Counted from the stretch's first letter, positions 12,935 through 24,660 are shown. The stretch: 64,000 nucleotides of DNA from Maniola hyperantus (GCF_902806685.2 NC_048537.1:9012720-9076719), one strand, 5' to 3'. Notes: generated by a model not told the origin, from the letters alone. Numbers and translations: made by a program.

Positions 12935-12984
12935 CAAAGTGATCCTCTAAGGGTTCCGTTTTTCCTTTTGAGGTACGGAACCCT
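12491..12984 (+). repeat. Dispersed element family 1, full length with expanded microsatellite
   Basis: It starts AAAAACCGGCCAAGTGCGAGTC and ends TTGAGGTACGGAACCCT. It abuts a second copy head-to-tail at 12985. It contains the longest (ACAG)n tract in the window (about 12845-12931). Confidence 0.9.
12845..12931. repeat. (ACAG)n microsatellite inside family 1 element
   Basis: About 21 near-perfect tetranucleotide units. The long open frames over this stretch on both strands exist only because a tetranucleotide repeat without stops is read through. Confidence 0.95.
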
Positions 12985-13222
12985 AAAAAACCGGCCAAGT
13001 GCGAGTCAGACTCGCGCACCGAAGGTTCCATACTACAGTCGTATTTTTTCGACATTTTGCACGATAAATCAAAAACTACTATGCGTAAAAATAAACAAAA
13101 ATCTGTTTTAGAATGCACATGCAAAGCCCGTTCATATGATACCCCACTTGGTACAATCTTTTCAAGAACACATTTAAATATTTTTATGACGTAAACTCAC
13201 GATTTTCGGATTTTTCCCCTTA
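12985..13222 (+). repeat. Dispersed element family 1, left half, split by a LINE
   Basis: It starts AAAACCGGCCAAGTGCGAGTC directly after the previous copy and stops after the family landmark CCTTACCTACGTGTGCTATAA. The family then resumes at ~14672 with ATAAGACCTTCCTACCTGCC, so one element was interrupted by the LINE at 13223-14667. Confidence 0.85.
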
Positions 13223-14667
13223 CCTACGTGTGCTATAAATAAATAAATAATAAAATAAAATCATTTTATTTCAGGTTTGGGACCCATATAAAAACATGTT
13301 AAAATTAAAAATTAAAATGCGTATAAAAATATTTAGTTAAAATCATTTGAAAAAAATGAATAGTCATTTTGCGTTCGGGATCTGGTGTACCCTTAGCCAG
13401 TGTTTATAGAACACATTGTCAGGGGATACCTGAGCGACGACTTTGATCATTTTATTATTAGAATTACGGACGGTTTCCCAGAAACCCGCAATTCTATTTC
13501 GTATAACGGCGTAGTAGTCCGGGACTCCAGCGTCGGCAAACATGCCCGACGCGCTACAATACCTCGGCATTTTTAATAAAATGCGAAGGGCATCATTATA
13601 TTGTACCCTGAGGATGTTAAAGGATCTTTTGGTGTAGTTGATCCATAATTGTGAAGTATAAAAACTCATACAATAAGCTTTAAACAACGTAACTTTAACA
13701 TCCTCAGAGCACCGAGCAAATCGGCGAGCGAGCATGTTGCACCGTATTGCCAGTGACCTTCGCTCTCGTTCTATGTCAAAGTCGTCACTCAGGGACCCCG
13801 TCAACATATGTCCGAGATACCTGAACTGTTGCACAACCTGAACTGGTGTCCCATCTAATAAAACTGGTGGTATCCTCTCCGGACCTTTACCAGCTCTAAA
13901 AACCAACATTTCTGATTTGCGTACATTGTATTTTAATCCATGTCATTATAATTAACAAGATCAAATGCGCGACTCAGATCCAGGAAACACGCATAGACCG
14001 ATGTTTCACGACTTTTATAGTAATTTACGGCATGCTTCAGAGACAGAATTGCCGAGTCTGTAGAGAGACCGGGGCGAAAACCAAACTGAGCATCACTAAT
14101 GTGTACATTCTTCATCAGTTCAGGCTGCAACAACCGCTCAAGTACCTTACCAGCAATTGTCCCTAGTGAAATGGGCCTATAGTTAGCTATACTGGACATG
14201 TCACCCGTCTTGTTTTTTGGCACAGGAACCACTACCGTCTTTAGCATATCTGCAGGAAGATAGCCATGTTTAATGCACATATTAAATAGCGTTGAGAAGG
14301 CCTCATACAATTTGTTGCCAGCGTAGAGCATGTGCTCAACACTCAGACCATCATGACCTGGTGACTTACCACGTTTCATATCTTTAATCGTTCGGAATAT
14401 AGCCGTTGGACTAAAGTGTACTCTTTCAGGCGATGGTGACAATGGCTGGGAGTCAAGCACATGCGCTACGTCTAATGGTTTCACTGAGAAATGTTTTGCA
14501 AACATATTGGCTATCTCCCTGCTATCCTGTACGTTACTGACACTTATTGGTCTACTTTCCTTTTTATTTAATGATTTAGTAGCTTTCCAAAACTGTGTAA
14601 AATTTTTGTCAGCTCTATGCGTCGCTAAAATGTCCATTTTTATAGCTCCCTCATTATTCTGGCACCA
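13223..14667 (-). mobile_element. CR1-like non-LTR retrotransposon, internally deleted
   Basis: The minus frame 14637-13933 encodes the N-terminal half of a reverse transcriptase: KSPGHDGLSVEHML, VVVPVPKNKTGD, NYRPISLGTIAGKVLERLL, AQFGFRPGLSTDSA and ACFLDLSRAFDLVNYN. A second frame, 13909-13364, gives the thumb and C-terminal region (QQFRYLGHMLTG, FKAYCMSFYTSQLW, LRILLKMPRY). The piece between them, including the catalytic YADD box, is missing and the frame shifts at ~13920. The 3' end is an ATTTATTTATTTATAG-type tail. The endonuclease and ORF1 are absent, so this copy cannot move itself. The clade is inferred from motif style only. Confidence 0.85.
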
Positions 14668-14671
14668 TATA

Positions 14672-14836
14672 TATAAGACCTTCCTACCTGCCGTATTTCA
14701 TGATTCTAGTTCAACAAGAAGTACCCTGTAGGTTTCTTGACAGCCACGACAGACAGATAGACAAACAGACAGACAGACAACGAAGTGATCCTATAAGGGT
14801 TCCTCTTTTCCTTTTGAGGTACGGAACCCTAAAAAG
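14672..14836 (+). repeat. Dispersed element family 1, right half after LINE insertion
   Basis: It resumes with ATAAGACCTTCCTACCTGCC, passes GTACCCTGTAGGTTTCTTG and a short (GACA)n, and ends TTGAGGTACGGAACCCTAAAAA. It completes the copy begun at 12985. Confidence 0.85.
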
Positions 14837-15106
14837 AAAGAAGATATTTATGTGTTTTGGCCTTACAAGGCAATTGTATCTTTAAAATCGGTTCAGTAAA
14901 CCCAGGAGTGTGATCCAGTCGGTTGCAATGTGTGAAAAATGAAAATGTCTTTTCTTTAATGAATGGAAGTATCTGCGCGTTGGTGGGCCACTCACATTAT
15001 ACAAGTTTTCTAACCAAAACCATTTCACTGTATCATTAAACATTAACTGTCCACCCAAAATTAAACAAGCGCGTGTTTATTTTAAACCTGACTGATTTCC
15101 CATATT

Positions 15107-15412
15107 AAAAACCGGCCAAGTACGAGTCAGGCTCGCGCACCAAGGGTTCCGTACTACAGTTGTAGTTTTTGCCAATTTGCACGATAAATCAAAAATTATT
15201 ATGCATAAAAATAAATATAAATCTGTTTTAGAATGATCAGGCTGAAGCCCATTCATATGATACCCCACATGATATAGTTAGTTATCTTACTTCGAAAATT
15301 GAAAGCACTAATAATTATTATTAGCACATGAGCACAATTTAATTTTTTTGTGTGATGTGACTCTAAATTCACGGTTTTCAGATTTTTCCCCTTATGTCTG
15401 CTATAAGACCTC
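15107..15412 (+). repeat. Dispersed element family 1, 3'-truncated
   Basis: It starts AAAACCGGCCAAGTACGAGTC and runs to CCCCTTATGTCTGCTATAAGACC, where the family sequence stops. The microsatellite half is missing. Confidence 0.8.
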
Positions 15413-15511
15413 ATCAAATCGAAATTTTAAAAAAAGCATTTAGTAACTTAGGTACTTACCAGTAACATTATCGATACGCAAAAGGTCCCAAAACCACTTG
15501 AAAATAATCAA

Positions 15512-15752
15512 TCACTACCCATATAAATGCGAAAGCGTATTTATTGGTTGGTTTGTTGATTGTTGATTTTTCCTTCAATCATGTCGCAACGGAGCAACTG
15601 ATTGACATTATTTTTTGCATGGTTATAGTTAAAGACCTGGAGAGTGACATATAGGCTACTTTTATCCCAGAAACTATAAGCTACATTTATTTAAAGAGTT
15701 TGCCTGGGATTTTTGAAAACCATTAATTCACGAAGTCGCGGGCATCAGCTAA
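15512..15752 (-). repeat. Dispersed element family 3
   Basis: It begins CCCATATAAATGCGAAAGCG and carries GTCGCAACGGAGCAACTG, a CTTTTATCCCAGAAACTATAA block and CACGAAGTCGCGGGCATCAG. This is the family in reverse orientation. Confidence 0.75.
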
Positions 15753-17070
15753 TACATTATGAACTGTATAACTTTGGAGGCAAGCATGGCGAATCAAATG
15801 TAATATATGTAGTAAATACCTAAATACTTAATCAGTGTTCGAACGCACATCACATGGGTTCCTTGATGAGGCAATGACTCGCGCGTTCAATTCGAACACA
15901 CAATAATAAAACCAATGAACGAAATTAATTGTGTTTCTCGAGAGACGAACGGAAAATAAACTTTCATGAACATAGCTTATCTATTCTTACCTGAAGCGTA
16001 ATTCGAAGAGTGGCGTAAACCACTATGAAAATAGAATTAAGAATGGGATTAAAAATTATGGTGCCGATTATCATGAGATTCTGACCACAAAGGAATCCCC
16101 AAACATAAAAAGGTTGCATATCGCTATGAATAATTAATACGATTTGGAGATCACAACCACATTTTAAGTCTTATTCACAACGACATAAAAATAAATATAG
16201 AATGGGCATGGTAAGGACCACTATAAAATGGTGATGGCTTACAGTCCCGGGCCTCGATATAAGATAATAAAATCCTATAATGGATGTGACGATACACGTC
16301 TGTGATGATATTCAAAAAACTACCTATTTTATGTAGAAAATAGAGTGGATTTTACATAAAACTAAGATTGGTTTTTAAGAAAATTTCATTATTTTATGCG
16401 ATGCCATTAATTTATTTTATTATCACCAACTAGAGACGTGAACCTGTTACTACCTAGGCATTTATTATGAGGCTGTATCTACGATCTTAATAATTGTTAA
16501 TTCACTTTTACAATTTAATAAGGAATTATTAAAAATTACAAAAAAGTTGCATTTTAAGTAGAACACTAAAGAAACAAAGGTAAAATCCACACTAATCTTA
16601 CGTATGAAAGAAATTTTATCCCCTGTGGAGATTTCTGTCGGCCTCTGCCGCTCTGTTGCTTATATGGACGTTGTGCACGTGTGAGTGCCGGCAGTGTGTG
16701 CGTGGCTATCTACAGCCTCGTGATGGGTGAACCCTTTACGCGGGGAAACCGTTTTTTATTTGCACTCGGACAGCGGCATCAGGTAGAAAGGATGATCGTT
16801 AATTTTTAAAGGACACACTGAACTTTGTTTATACGTGCGGTCATTATGAATTGCACAAAAATAATTTTTATGGAACAAGAATATTTTTTGTTTAACACAC
16901 GCCAGGTTTACAGTCAAAATATAATATTTATTATTTATGGTCAATCGTATTGGATTGGAATGGATTACAATCCATCGCTGCGTTTTATACTTAGCAAGGG
17001 TAGGTTTCCTACTATTTTCCGAAAATTGTAGGATAGTATTTATCGACAAATAACTAAGTCATCGAGAGAT
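15753..17070. other. No gene seen
   Basis: AT-rich sequence with a GC-richer patch at ~16630-16745 (CTGCCGCTCTGTTGC, GTGCACGTGTGAGTGCCGGC). The overlapping frames at 16756-17049 lie on both strands and have no recognisable domain. Confidence 0.4.
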
Positions 17071-17074
17071 CGCT

Positions 17075-17274
17075 ATTCACTACCTCTATCATAAATGCTT
17101 GTTTGTTAGTTTGTCCGTCAATCACGCCGCAACGGAGCAAAGCATCGACGTGACTTTTTGCAGGAATATACCTGGAGAGTGCCAAAAGCTCCTATTTATG
17201 CCGGAAAATCAAAGAGTTCCATTGGGATTTTTAAAAACCTAAACCCACGCGGACAAAATCGCTGGCATCAGCTA
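17075..17274 (-). repeat. Dispersed element family 3
   Basis: Landmarks are ATCATAAATGCTTGTTTG, TCACGCCGCAACGGAGCAA, AATCAAAGAGTTCCATTGGG and AACCCACGCGGACAAAATCG. It is noncoding, and the 68-codon frame over it is fortuitous. Confidence 0.75.
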
Positions 17275-18309
17275 GTTACAGATAAATTGATTTTATTAAT
17301 TTCAGCTAATTTATCTTTATTTACATTAAAAGTAACTGGGTACGTAATAATATCTATAGGTTAAGAGTGTCGTCATAAGAGATGATGTCACTGGCTAACG
17401 TTGTGCGGTTGGAACAGGAAGATGCGAGCTCGTTGATGTCTTTTGTTTACGCTGTGTGAAGCGCGCAACTTTCTCGTAAATCTTTTGAGTTTTATTATTA
17501 ACAGTAATTATAACAATATTATATTGACATGTGGATGGTCATTTTTTCATTATATGCTTTTTTTAATGTTTTCTGTTTTATTGATATAATAAGAGATAAA
17601 TATTTTAGTTTCATAAAATTTCAAAGTTGACCATCCCTACATCCCGACATCAATACCTACTTTAAAAAAATCCTCTTCACAAATATAAAACCTCATCGAT
17701 AATGACACGAAACTTAAAAAAGCCAAGAAAATTGAAGTCGAAAACAAAAAATGCGTAATGCATAACAGTTAAGTCTTCCAAAAAAGAAGTTTACCGACCT
17801 AATAATTACATTAAATAATGATCTGAGCCTGATGGTAAGTTCATCTCGAGGGCCCGCCGACGCCGCGCACTGCAACCAGTGCGTGGCAATAAAACAAGAC
17901 TGCGCTGGGTAGGGGGAAGGGGTTTCTTTACCGTGGTCTACGGGAAAGGCGGAAGCGATTTGAATATCTTTAATATCGTTAAGGCACTTTTGAAAATACA
18001 CAAAGAATTTGAATTGTAGTAGCTAGGACCTTTTTTCCCCGCATTCCGCATAAGGGCATTCACTGGCATTTTTTTTTAACCGCCTTCAGCATACCCACTA
18101 AAAAACCCAACGGTACCGTCCGCGTCAATTATAAGACTAGGACCTACTCTTAAATAAGTTCAATATACATACATATTATACCTATTTACTGATGTTACAT
18201 AAAACGTATGAGTAAACTGTAAACCGAACAGGTTAAAAAATAAGTTGCTATTTAACGCTCGAAATTGAAAAATCGATTTGTCTATCTATCTGTAATCTGT
18301 TGATAAGTT
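17275..18309. other. No gene recognised
   Basis: The 95-codon minus frame at 17714-18001 covers a GC-richer block (GGGCCCGCCGACGCCGCGC) that looks like part of an unclassified repeat. No domain is recognised. The remainder is AT-rich. Confidence 0.4.
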
Positions 18310-18442
18310 GACTCCTCACACGCCATTTTAGCTTTGTGTCAAATTTCATGTCAAAAGTACGATTTCAGTCCTGATTTGAAAGGTAAACCGTACTTTTGAC
18401 ATGACAGTTGACCCGTAGAGGCAAAATGGCGCGTGAGGAGTC
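18310..18442. repeat. MITE with ~20-bp terminal inverted repeats
   Basis: GACTCCTCACACGCCATTTT at the left end is inverted as AAAATGGCGCGTGAGGAGTC at the right end. A second internal pair (TGTCAAAAGTACG...CGTACTTTTGACA) makes most of the 133 bp self-complementary. It has no coding capacity. Confidence 0.85.
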
Positions 18443-19312
18443 ATTTTGTACGGACTATACACTTTTTTGACAAATAAATATTACTATAGCGCCAATTTCG
18501 TTAACTTGAAATTTAAAGTCAATATTGATATACAAATTACTAATGAATGATTGAATGAATGAATGAATGAAAAAAATTATATGAAATAAATGATTTCGAT
18601 GTGTTATGTATAGGAAGCGTGTACCTACTTTACGAAATGTGCGTATTGCATACCACACAATATAACATAAACGCTTGGCTCCCTTAGTTAACGTCGCAGA
18701 TCAACAAAAAGTCATCATTAAAGTCTCAGAGGCGCGGCGGGTGAGGCAGCTCAGCTCTCGCTCCATCCTAAACGATTCAGTCGACTTTTTATCACTTGCC
18801 TACCAATCCATATCCAGCTTATAACATTTTTAGCCAGAGCTTTTTATTTTATATACCCTTATCATTAATACCTGCTCCGTATAATGCAGTCACCTGAATG
18901 CCAATTATTATTATGACTTTACCTCATAATGATGTATTCTATCAAAATCAGAAAGTCAGACGAGTACCTACCTACCTACTGTTTATCAAAAAGTTGTCCA
19001 ATGTCCGGAACTAATAAATGTTTGTTTGCAAAAAGGTAAGTATATAAAATAAGAAACTCACACATTGCCTAGGGTATTCGCGATGTGCCGGCAATTTGGT
19101 TTTGGACTATACCATACCTATAGGTACTTCAATACTTAATATTATAAAGAGAAAACATTAGTTTGCTTGTAATCGATAAACTCTGAAACTTTAACCTTTT
19201 TACAAAAAAAATTAACCATTAAAGAGATACTTTACCCAGAAGTAACTTATGCTAAAATATCATGAATATAATAGGAAGGTACATCAAACTTCACCGACGA
19301 AACAGTTCTGTA
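18443..19312. other. No gene seen; (TGAA)n microsatellite
   Basis: AT-rich. A (TGAA)n tract lies at ~18542-18571. A small GC-rich patch lies at ~18728-18780 (GAGGCGCGGCGGGTGAGGC). Nothing else is supported. Confidence 0.4.
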
Positions 19313-19527
19313 TATATAAAAACGAAAAGCTGACTGACTGACTGCTGATCTATCAACGCACAGCTCAAACTACTGGACGGATCGGGCTGAAATTTGGCAT
19401 GTAGATAGCTATTATGACATAGGCATCCGCTAAGAAAGCATTTTTGAAAATTCAACCCCTAAGGGGGTAAAATAGGAGTATGAAATTTGTGTAGTCCACG
19501 CGGACGGAGACGCGGACATAAGCTAGT
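19313..19527 (+). repeat. Dispersed element family 2 (CTGACTGACTG...GCATAAGCTAGT)
   Basis: It runs from AAAAACGAAAAGCTGACTGACTG through CAAACTACTGGACGGATCGG and CAACCCCTAAGGGGGTAAAAT to CATAAGCTAGT. It is a ~210-bp element repeated six or more times here. A perfect palindrome overlaps and follows its 3' end. Confidence 0.8.
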
Positions 19528-19584
19528 ATTTATATACTTACCTAACGTATGAAAATACGTTAGGTAAGTATATAAATACTAGCT
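19521..19584. repeat. Perfect 30-bp-arm palindrome with 4-nt loop
   Basis: Positions 19521-19550 are exactly reverse-complementary to 19555-19584 around GAAA. The arms begin AGCTAGTATTTATATACTTA. No mismatch is present. Confidence 0.95.
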
Positions 19585-20122
19585 GTTGCTAGATGACGAT
19601 AAATATAAAAACATAAAAACGAAAAATATGTCTGTCAACCTCAAAAAACAACCTGTTCATGACTTTGAGGTTCAAATGTCTGTTAGCGTGTGTGTAATAA
19701 TTAATGCCCCGAGTAAATGTTTGGCACGTGATCGTAAATGGAAATGTCTTTGTACCATTCCAATTTTAGAGAACAATAAGTTAAATCTATCAGAAAAAGT
19801 GTTGTAGGTACTACATACCTACTGATACTGGCTTTTCGCAAGGTTTCGCTCGCTTTTTATTTTATTTATTTTATTTATTAATTTATTAAAGAAGAATATT
19901 TGCAGGTTACAACAAGTTTGGTGCATTCATAAACTTTAAATAAGTTTTTCCGTACACCAGTGCCGTCGACAGTCGATAGGTACCTACACGTAACATTAAT
20001 TTATTGTTATACTTAATACTTAACAGCTAACTAACAATTACTTAATATAAACTAACAACATTAAGCTAGATGTGGGTTATTTTAAACTTAATATACATAA
20101 TAGGTAAAAAACACACCGGTTT
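19585..20122. other. No gene seen
   Basis: AT-rich with ATTTATTTTATTT low complexity at ~19855-19885. The 73-codon frame at 19586-19807 has no recognisable motif and begins inside the palindrome flank. Confidence 0.4.
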
Positions 20123-20544
20123 AGGGTTCCGTATCTCAAAAGGAAAAACGGAACCCTTATAGGATCACTTTGTTGTCTGTCTGTCTGTCCGTCTGTCTGT
20201 CAAGAAACCTACAGGGTACTTCCCGTTGACCTAGAATCATGAAATTTGGCAGGTAGGTAGATATTATAGCTGACATTTGGGAAAAAATCTGAAAACCGTG
20301 AATTTAGGGTTAGATCACACAAAAAAAATTAAATTGAGGTCATGAACTAATAATTAGCATTTTCAACTTTCAAAGTGAGTGACTATATCAAGTGGGGTAT
20401 CATATGAAAGGTCTTCACCTGTACATTCTAAAACAGATTTTTATGCATCATAGTTTTTGAATTATCGTGCAAAATGTCGAAAAAATACGACTGTAGTACG
20501 GAACCCTCATTGCGCGAGCCTGACTCGCACTTGGCCGGTTTTTT
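20123..20544 (-). repeat. Dispersed element family 1, reverse orientation
   Basis: It begins AGGGTTCCGTATCTCAAAAGG, contains CTGTCTGTCTGTCCG and ends GCACTTGGCCGGTTTTTT. It is complete except for a short microsatellite. Confidence 0.9.
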
Positions 20545-20997
20545 AAGTAACATCAGATTCTATTCTAATAGTTCCGAGATTTCTTTAAAAACAAGTAAAT
20601 ATTCTTATTATGACTTTTGTCTTTGTTTTTGGTTTTACTATTCAAACAAAAGTTAATTATAACACTTTTTTTAAACATAATATTTCGTACCTACTGATTA
20701 ATTATAATATTTTTTCCGAAAAATACTTCAAGTTCAAAACAAGGTCAGTTTATTAGATGCAAATGTTTTGTTAATATTATGTAACTTAAACGTGTTTTGG
20801 TGTAAGCAGAATATTTCTTACCGAGAACGGTGAAAATTATTATGTATTTACATGCCGTAGACGTAAGTGATATTAACCTCAAATTATGAATGACAAGCAC
20901 GTGGCATCTTTAGCACGGATTACGTTGTATGCGCTATGCTTATATCACTGTCTTAAGAATACACATTATAAAATAGGTACGAGAGGTTTTATAATAT
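20545..20997. other. No gene seen
   Basis: AT-rich; no coding exon, RNA gene or repeat landmark identified. Confidence 0.45.
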
Positions 20998-21225
20998 ACC
21001 AGCTTATGCCCGCAACTTCGTCCACGTGGACTACACAAATTTCAAACCCTTATTTTACCTCATTAGGGATTGAGTTTCCAAAAATACTTTCTTAGCTGAT
21101 GTCTACGTCATAATAACTACCTTACTTTCATGAGAAATTTTAGCCCGATCTGTCCAGTAGATTAAGCAGTGCGTTGATAGATCAGTCAGTCAGTCAGTCT
21201 GCTTTTCCTTTTATATATTTAGAAT
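20998..21225 (-). repeat. Dispersed element family 2, reverse orientation
   Basis: It begins CCAGCTTATGCCCGCAACTTC and ends ATCAGTCAGTCAGTCAGTCTGC before a TTTTATATATTTA flank. This matches the family in reverse with moderate divergence. Confidence 0.75.
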
Positions 21226-21996
21226 TGTTGATTGTTTTAAAGTAATTTGACACCTAATAACGGTAGTGTGAATTCATATCTATTATCTACACGAATTGAT
21301 ATCCGTTACAAATATTATAATGGAATTCACATTATGGTTATCTTAATATGACGTAATAAATAATTTAATAAACAGTTAACTGTGTCAATGAAATTTCCTT
21401 CGTTGTCATTATCGGTGCGGTGATATCAATAATAACAGTCATTAATAGAGTTATTATGTCTAATAGAATGGATGGCACACTCAGGCTAAATCTGGTGAAT
21501 ACAATCTCTAAACTAAACTAAATTGTCAGGTCTGAATTTATTGCTGTCCTTTTTTTCACAGGGATTCGACTCGGAAACTAGACCTGCTGTTTTAGTTTAA
21601 TTTAGAAATTACAACAGATTAGCCATATTAAGTATTTATTCACTTATTACCTTATTGTGATAAAAACTGGTCAAGTACATGCCGGGCCACGTGCTATGTA
21701 GAGTTCCGTATCGCCCATCAAAATATACTACATTGATGTTGGAAGGCCACCCCCATCTACTATAGGTGTTTACACAAATAATAACTTCATCTGAGTAATT
21801 TGCAATGTTTAAAATACGACTCTAAGTAGGTAGGTACGTTTTATAAGTTGGTCGACTATGTTAACTTGTAAAGCCTATGATAGATTTGCTTTTAACTTAG
21901 TTAAATACGTATATTACATAAGTAATTAACATATTATCTACTACACGAACACGGAGGGAATGCAGTTCGCGACCGTTAAAAATGACATAGCCAAGG
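21226..21996. other. No gene seen
   Basis: AT-rich. A degenerate piece at ~21662-21715 (AACTGGTCAAGTACATGCCGG ... GAGTTCCGTA) looks like a very old family 1 head. Nothing else is supported. Confidence 0.4.
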
Positions 21997-22444
21997 AAAA
22001 AACCGGCCAAGTGCGAGTCAGGCTCGCGCAATGAGGGTTCCGTACTACAGTCGTATTTTTTCGACAATTTTTCACGATAATTCAAAAACTATGATGCATA
22101 AAAATAAATAAAAATCTGTTTTAGAATGTACAGGTGAAGACCTTTCATATGATACCCCACTTGATATAGTCACTCCCTTCGAAAGTTGAAAATACTAATT
22201 ATTAGTTCATGACCACAATTTAATTTATTTTTTTTGTGTGATCTAACCCTAAATTCACGGTTTTCAGATTTTTCCCCAAATGTCAGCTATAATATCTACC
22301 TACCTTCCAAATTTCATGATTCTAGGTCAATGGGAAGTACCCTGTAGGTTTCTTGACAGACAGACCGACAGACAGACAGACAGACAACAAAGTGATCCTA
22401 TAAGGGTTTCGTTTTTCCTTTTGAGGTACCGAACCCTAAAAAAG
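21997..22444 (+). repeat. Dispersed element family 1, full length
   Basis: It starts AAAAAACCGGCCAAGTGCGA and ends TTGAGGTACCGAACCCTAAA with a short (GACA)n. It is similar to the copies at 12491 and 20123, which suggests they belong to one recent subfamily. Confidence 0.9.
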
Positions 22445-22757
22445 AGGTACAGTTGACAAAAAAGAATATTTTTATTTATTACTTACGACATTAAATATTT
22501 GTATGTAGATGGATGTCTAGTGAATAATAATAAATAAAGAATTACTCTTCAATTAAATAAATATATTTTTCTTGGACAAAAGATGTTTGAATTTCTCAAT
22601 ATAAAACGGCAATATCATATTTATTTTAACCCTAATATTATTTTCGCTTTAATTGGCAAACACCCATGATTGGTGTAGGAGGAAATAGGACTCTAAAACA
22701 TCAATAAATAGCGTGTGGTGACTGGTGGCAGTTATTTAGTGATACACAAATTTCAAA

Positions 22758-23207
22758 TCACCGGTCAAATGCGAGTCGGAGTCGCGCACGAAGGATTCCG
22801 TACCATTATCTTTAAAAACGGCAAAAAAATATCACGTTTGTTGTATGGGAGCCCCCTTTAAATATTTGTTTTGTTTTAATTTAATTATTTATTTTTAAAG
22901 AGAATAAGTATATTACGAAATATTCTGTAAATATTTCAAGCGTTTGTTGCCGTTATCAATATCGAGCAAAAACAAGCAAAACAAATCACGTTTGTTGTAT
23001 CGGAGCCCTCTTAAATATCTATTTTATTCTGTTTTTAGTATTTATTGTTATAATGGCAACAGAAATACATCATCTGTGAAATATTCAACTATCTAACTAT
23101 CACGGTTCATGATATACTGTCTGGAGACAGACGGACAGACGGACGGACAGCGGAGTCTTAGTACCTAATAGGGTCCCGTTTTACCCTTTGGGTACGAAAC
23201 CCTAAAA
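22758..23207 (+). repeat. Dispersed element family 1, divergent subfamily
   Basis: It starts ATCACCGGTCAAATGCGAGTC and ends CCTTTGGGTACGAAACCCTAAA, with (GACGGACG)-type repeats near 23128. The interior differs, with TCACGTTTGTTGTATGGGAGC blocks at 22832 and 22987 that repeat each other. It shares ends with family 1 but not its middle. Confidence 0.75.
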
Positions 23208-23649
23208 AACGACCGTTTCCAACTGAGTAGATATTAAATTTCATTTTGTTGTTTATAAATTGCTTAGGAGCTATAAAAGTTTTAAAATAAATTAAGAGTT
23301 TTTCCTTGTATTCACGTCGATTCTCAAATATCTTTGCTGAATTAAGCATATTATTAATTTTGATCAATATAAAAACACGAGCCATAAAATATCTCTTATA
23401 TGTAGTATTATTATTTAATACATGAATATAATATTAAGTCGGGCATTATATTCAGACCTATTAACTTAATTCAAGGTAGGTATGTTATCCAGTTTAGTTT
23501 GAAATCTATCTTTTCTATATTTATATAAAAGCGAAATGCATACCTAGGTACCTACCGAGTTTCAAAAAACAAGTAATTATTTATTTTTTAAACCTGATTG
23601 CGGTTTGCACAGTAAAGCATATAAAATACATTTTGATTTTTTTAAAGAA

Positions 23650-23915
23650 TTTTATGTACCTGCCCAGTGGGGGTTGAATTTCTAAAAATTCTGAAACACT
23701 TCATCTGTGACCGAAAACCCAAATACCAATTTTCATGCAAATAACTTGAAAAATGACGGACTTTTATACAAACTTTCATCCCCTATTTAACCCGCTTGGG
23801 GGTGGAATTTCAGAAAATCTTTTCTTAGTCGACTCTACAAAGAACACACCCTCAAAATTAGATGTCTCTAGGACCAAGGGTTTAGGTTGTATTTAGTCAG
23901 TCAGGCAGACCTTTG
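23650..23915. repeat. Dispersed element family 4 (ACCGAAAACCCAAATACC type)
   Basis: It contains TGACCGAAAACCCAAATACC, AACTTGAAAAATGACGGAC and AACCCGCTTGGGGGTGGAAT, then GTCAGTCAGGCAGACCTTTGA. A longer copy with internal duplication lies at 26528-27255. Confidence 0.65.
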
Positions 23916-24094
23916 AGTTTTATGTATAAAGAAGATATCAATTACTGTGATTGGTTGAGCCCTTGAGCAGTTACGAGCCGAAATAGGAACGGATATACAT
24001 ACATGTGTAATTACATAAACATGGTCAAACACATAACCCACCTTTTGGACTTCACCGAAGTCAGTTAGAAATTTCCATACAAAATTCACACACA

Positions 24095-24290
24095 TTTGAG
24101 AACATCGAGAAATTTCAGGCATGCAGGTTTCCTCACGATGTTTTCCGTCACCGTTAAAATAAGTGATATTTTATTGCTTTGAACGCAAATAACTCAGTAA
24201 AGTTACAGGTGCGTGTCCGGGATCAAACCCCCGACCTCCCGAATAGAAGACTGGCGTCTTCACCACTAGGTTACGATCGCTCGTTTACCA
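24095..24290 (-). repeat. tRNA-derived SINE (family B), minus strand
   Basis: Read on the minus strand, the head is CGTAACCTAGTGGTGAAGACG (A box) then GGTCGGGGGTTTGATCCCGG (B box). The body has GTGACGGAAAACATCGTGAGG and CCTGCATGCCTG. Further copies lie at 29990-30225, 42600-42820 and 44395-44662. Confidence 0.8.
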
Positions 24291-24499
24291 TTTCTATAAG
24301 TACTAATTTATTTAGTTAAATGATCAATCAAATAAGCACCATACCTGATAAAGATTATAAAGTAAGTACCTACCTCGGTAATTATTACAAGTTTAATATA
24401 ATATTATAGTTCATTGAGATGTAAATTATGTTCTACGTAGTAGGTATATTATCTACTATAACTCAGCGATACAGGCAAAGATGCAATGTCGGTTGAACA

Positions 24500-24660
24500 T
24501 TGAACAAGGCAACACCAAAATGTAATCGGATGGTGGTCGGCGGTGGTCGGACTCTCGCGGGCCGCGGCAAGTTCAAGGTAAGCACGTCGCTCCACCCACA
24601 CGCGCCGCTCCTAGCGCTCGACCGTTACACCGTGCACCGCGCGGACCTCCGACACGAATC
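24500..24660. promoter_or_regulatory. CpG-rich patch upstream-in-intron of grh exon flank
   Basis: A ~150-bp GC-rich block (GGCGGTGGTCGGACTCTCGC, CCGCGCGGACCTCCGACACG) lies ~500 bp beyond the donor of the grh exon. It includes a GT donor-like AAGGTAAGC on the plus strand at ~24576. It may be a noncoding exon, a regulatory element or a decayed sequence. There is no protein match. Confidence 0.25.

Noticed and set aside
12767..13124. Open frames of 107-114 codons on both strands
   Set aside because: They exist because the (ACAG)n microsatellite has no stop in these frames; the proteins are DRQT/CLSV repeats.
17714..18001. 95-codon minus frame as a gene
   Set aside because: Looks like a piece of an unclassified repeat with a GC block; no domain and no codon-level support.
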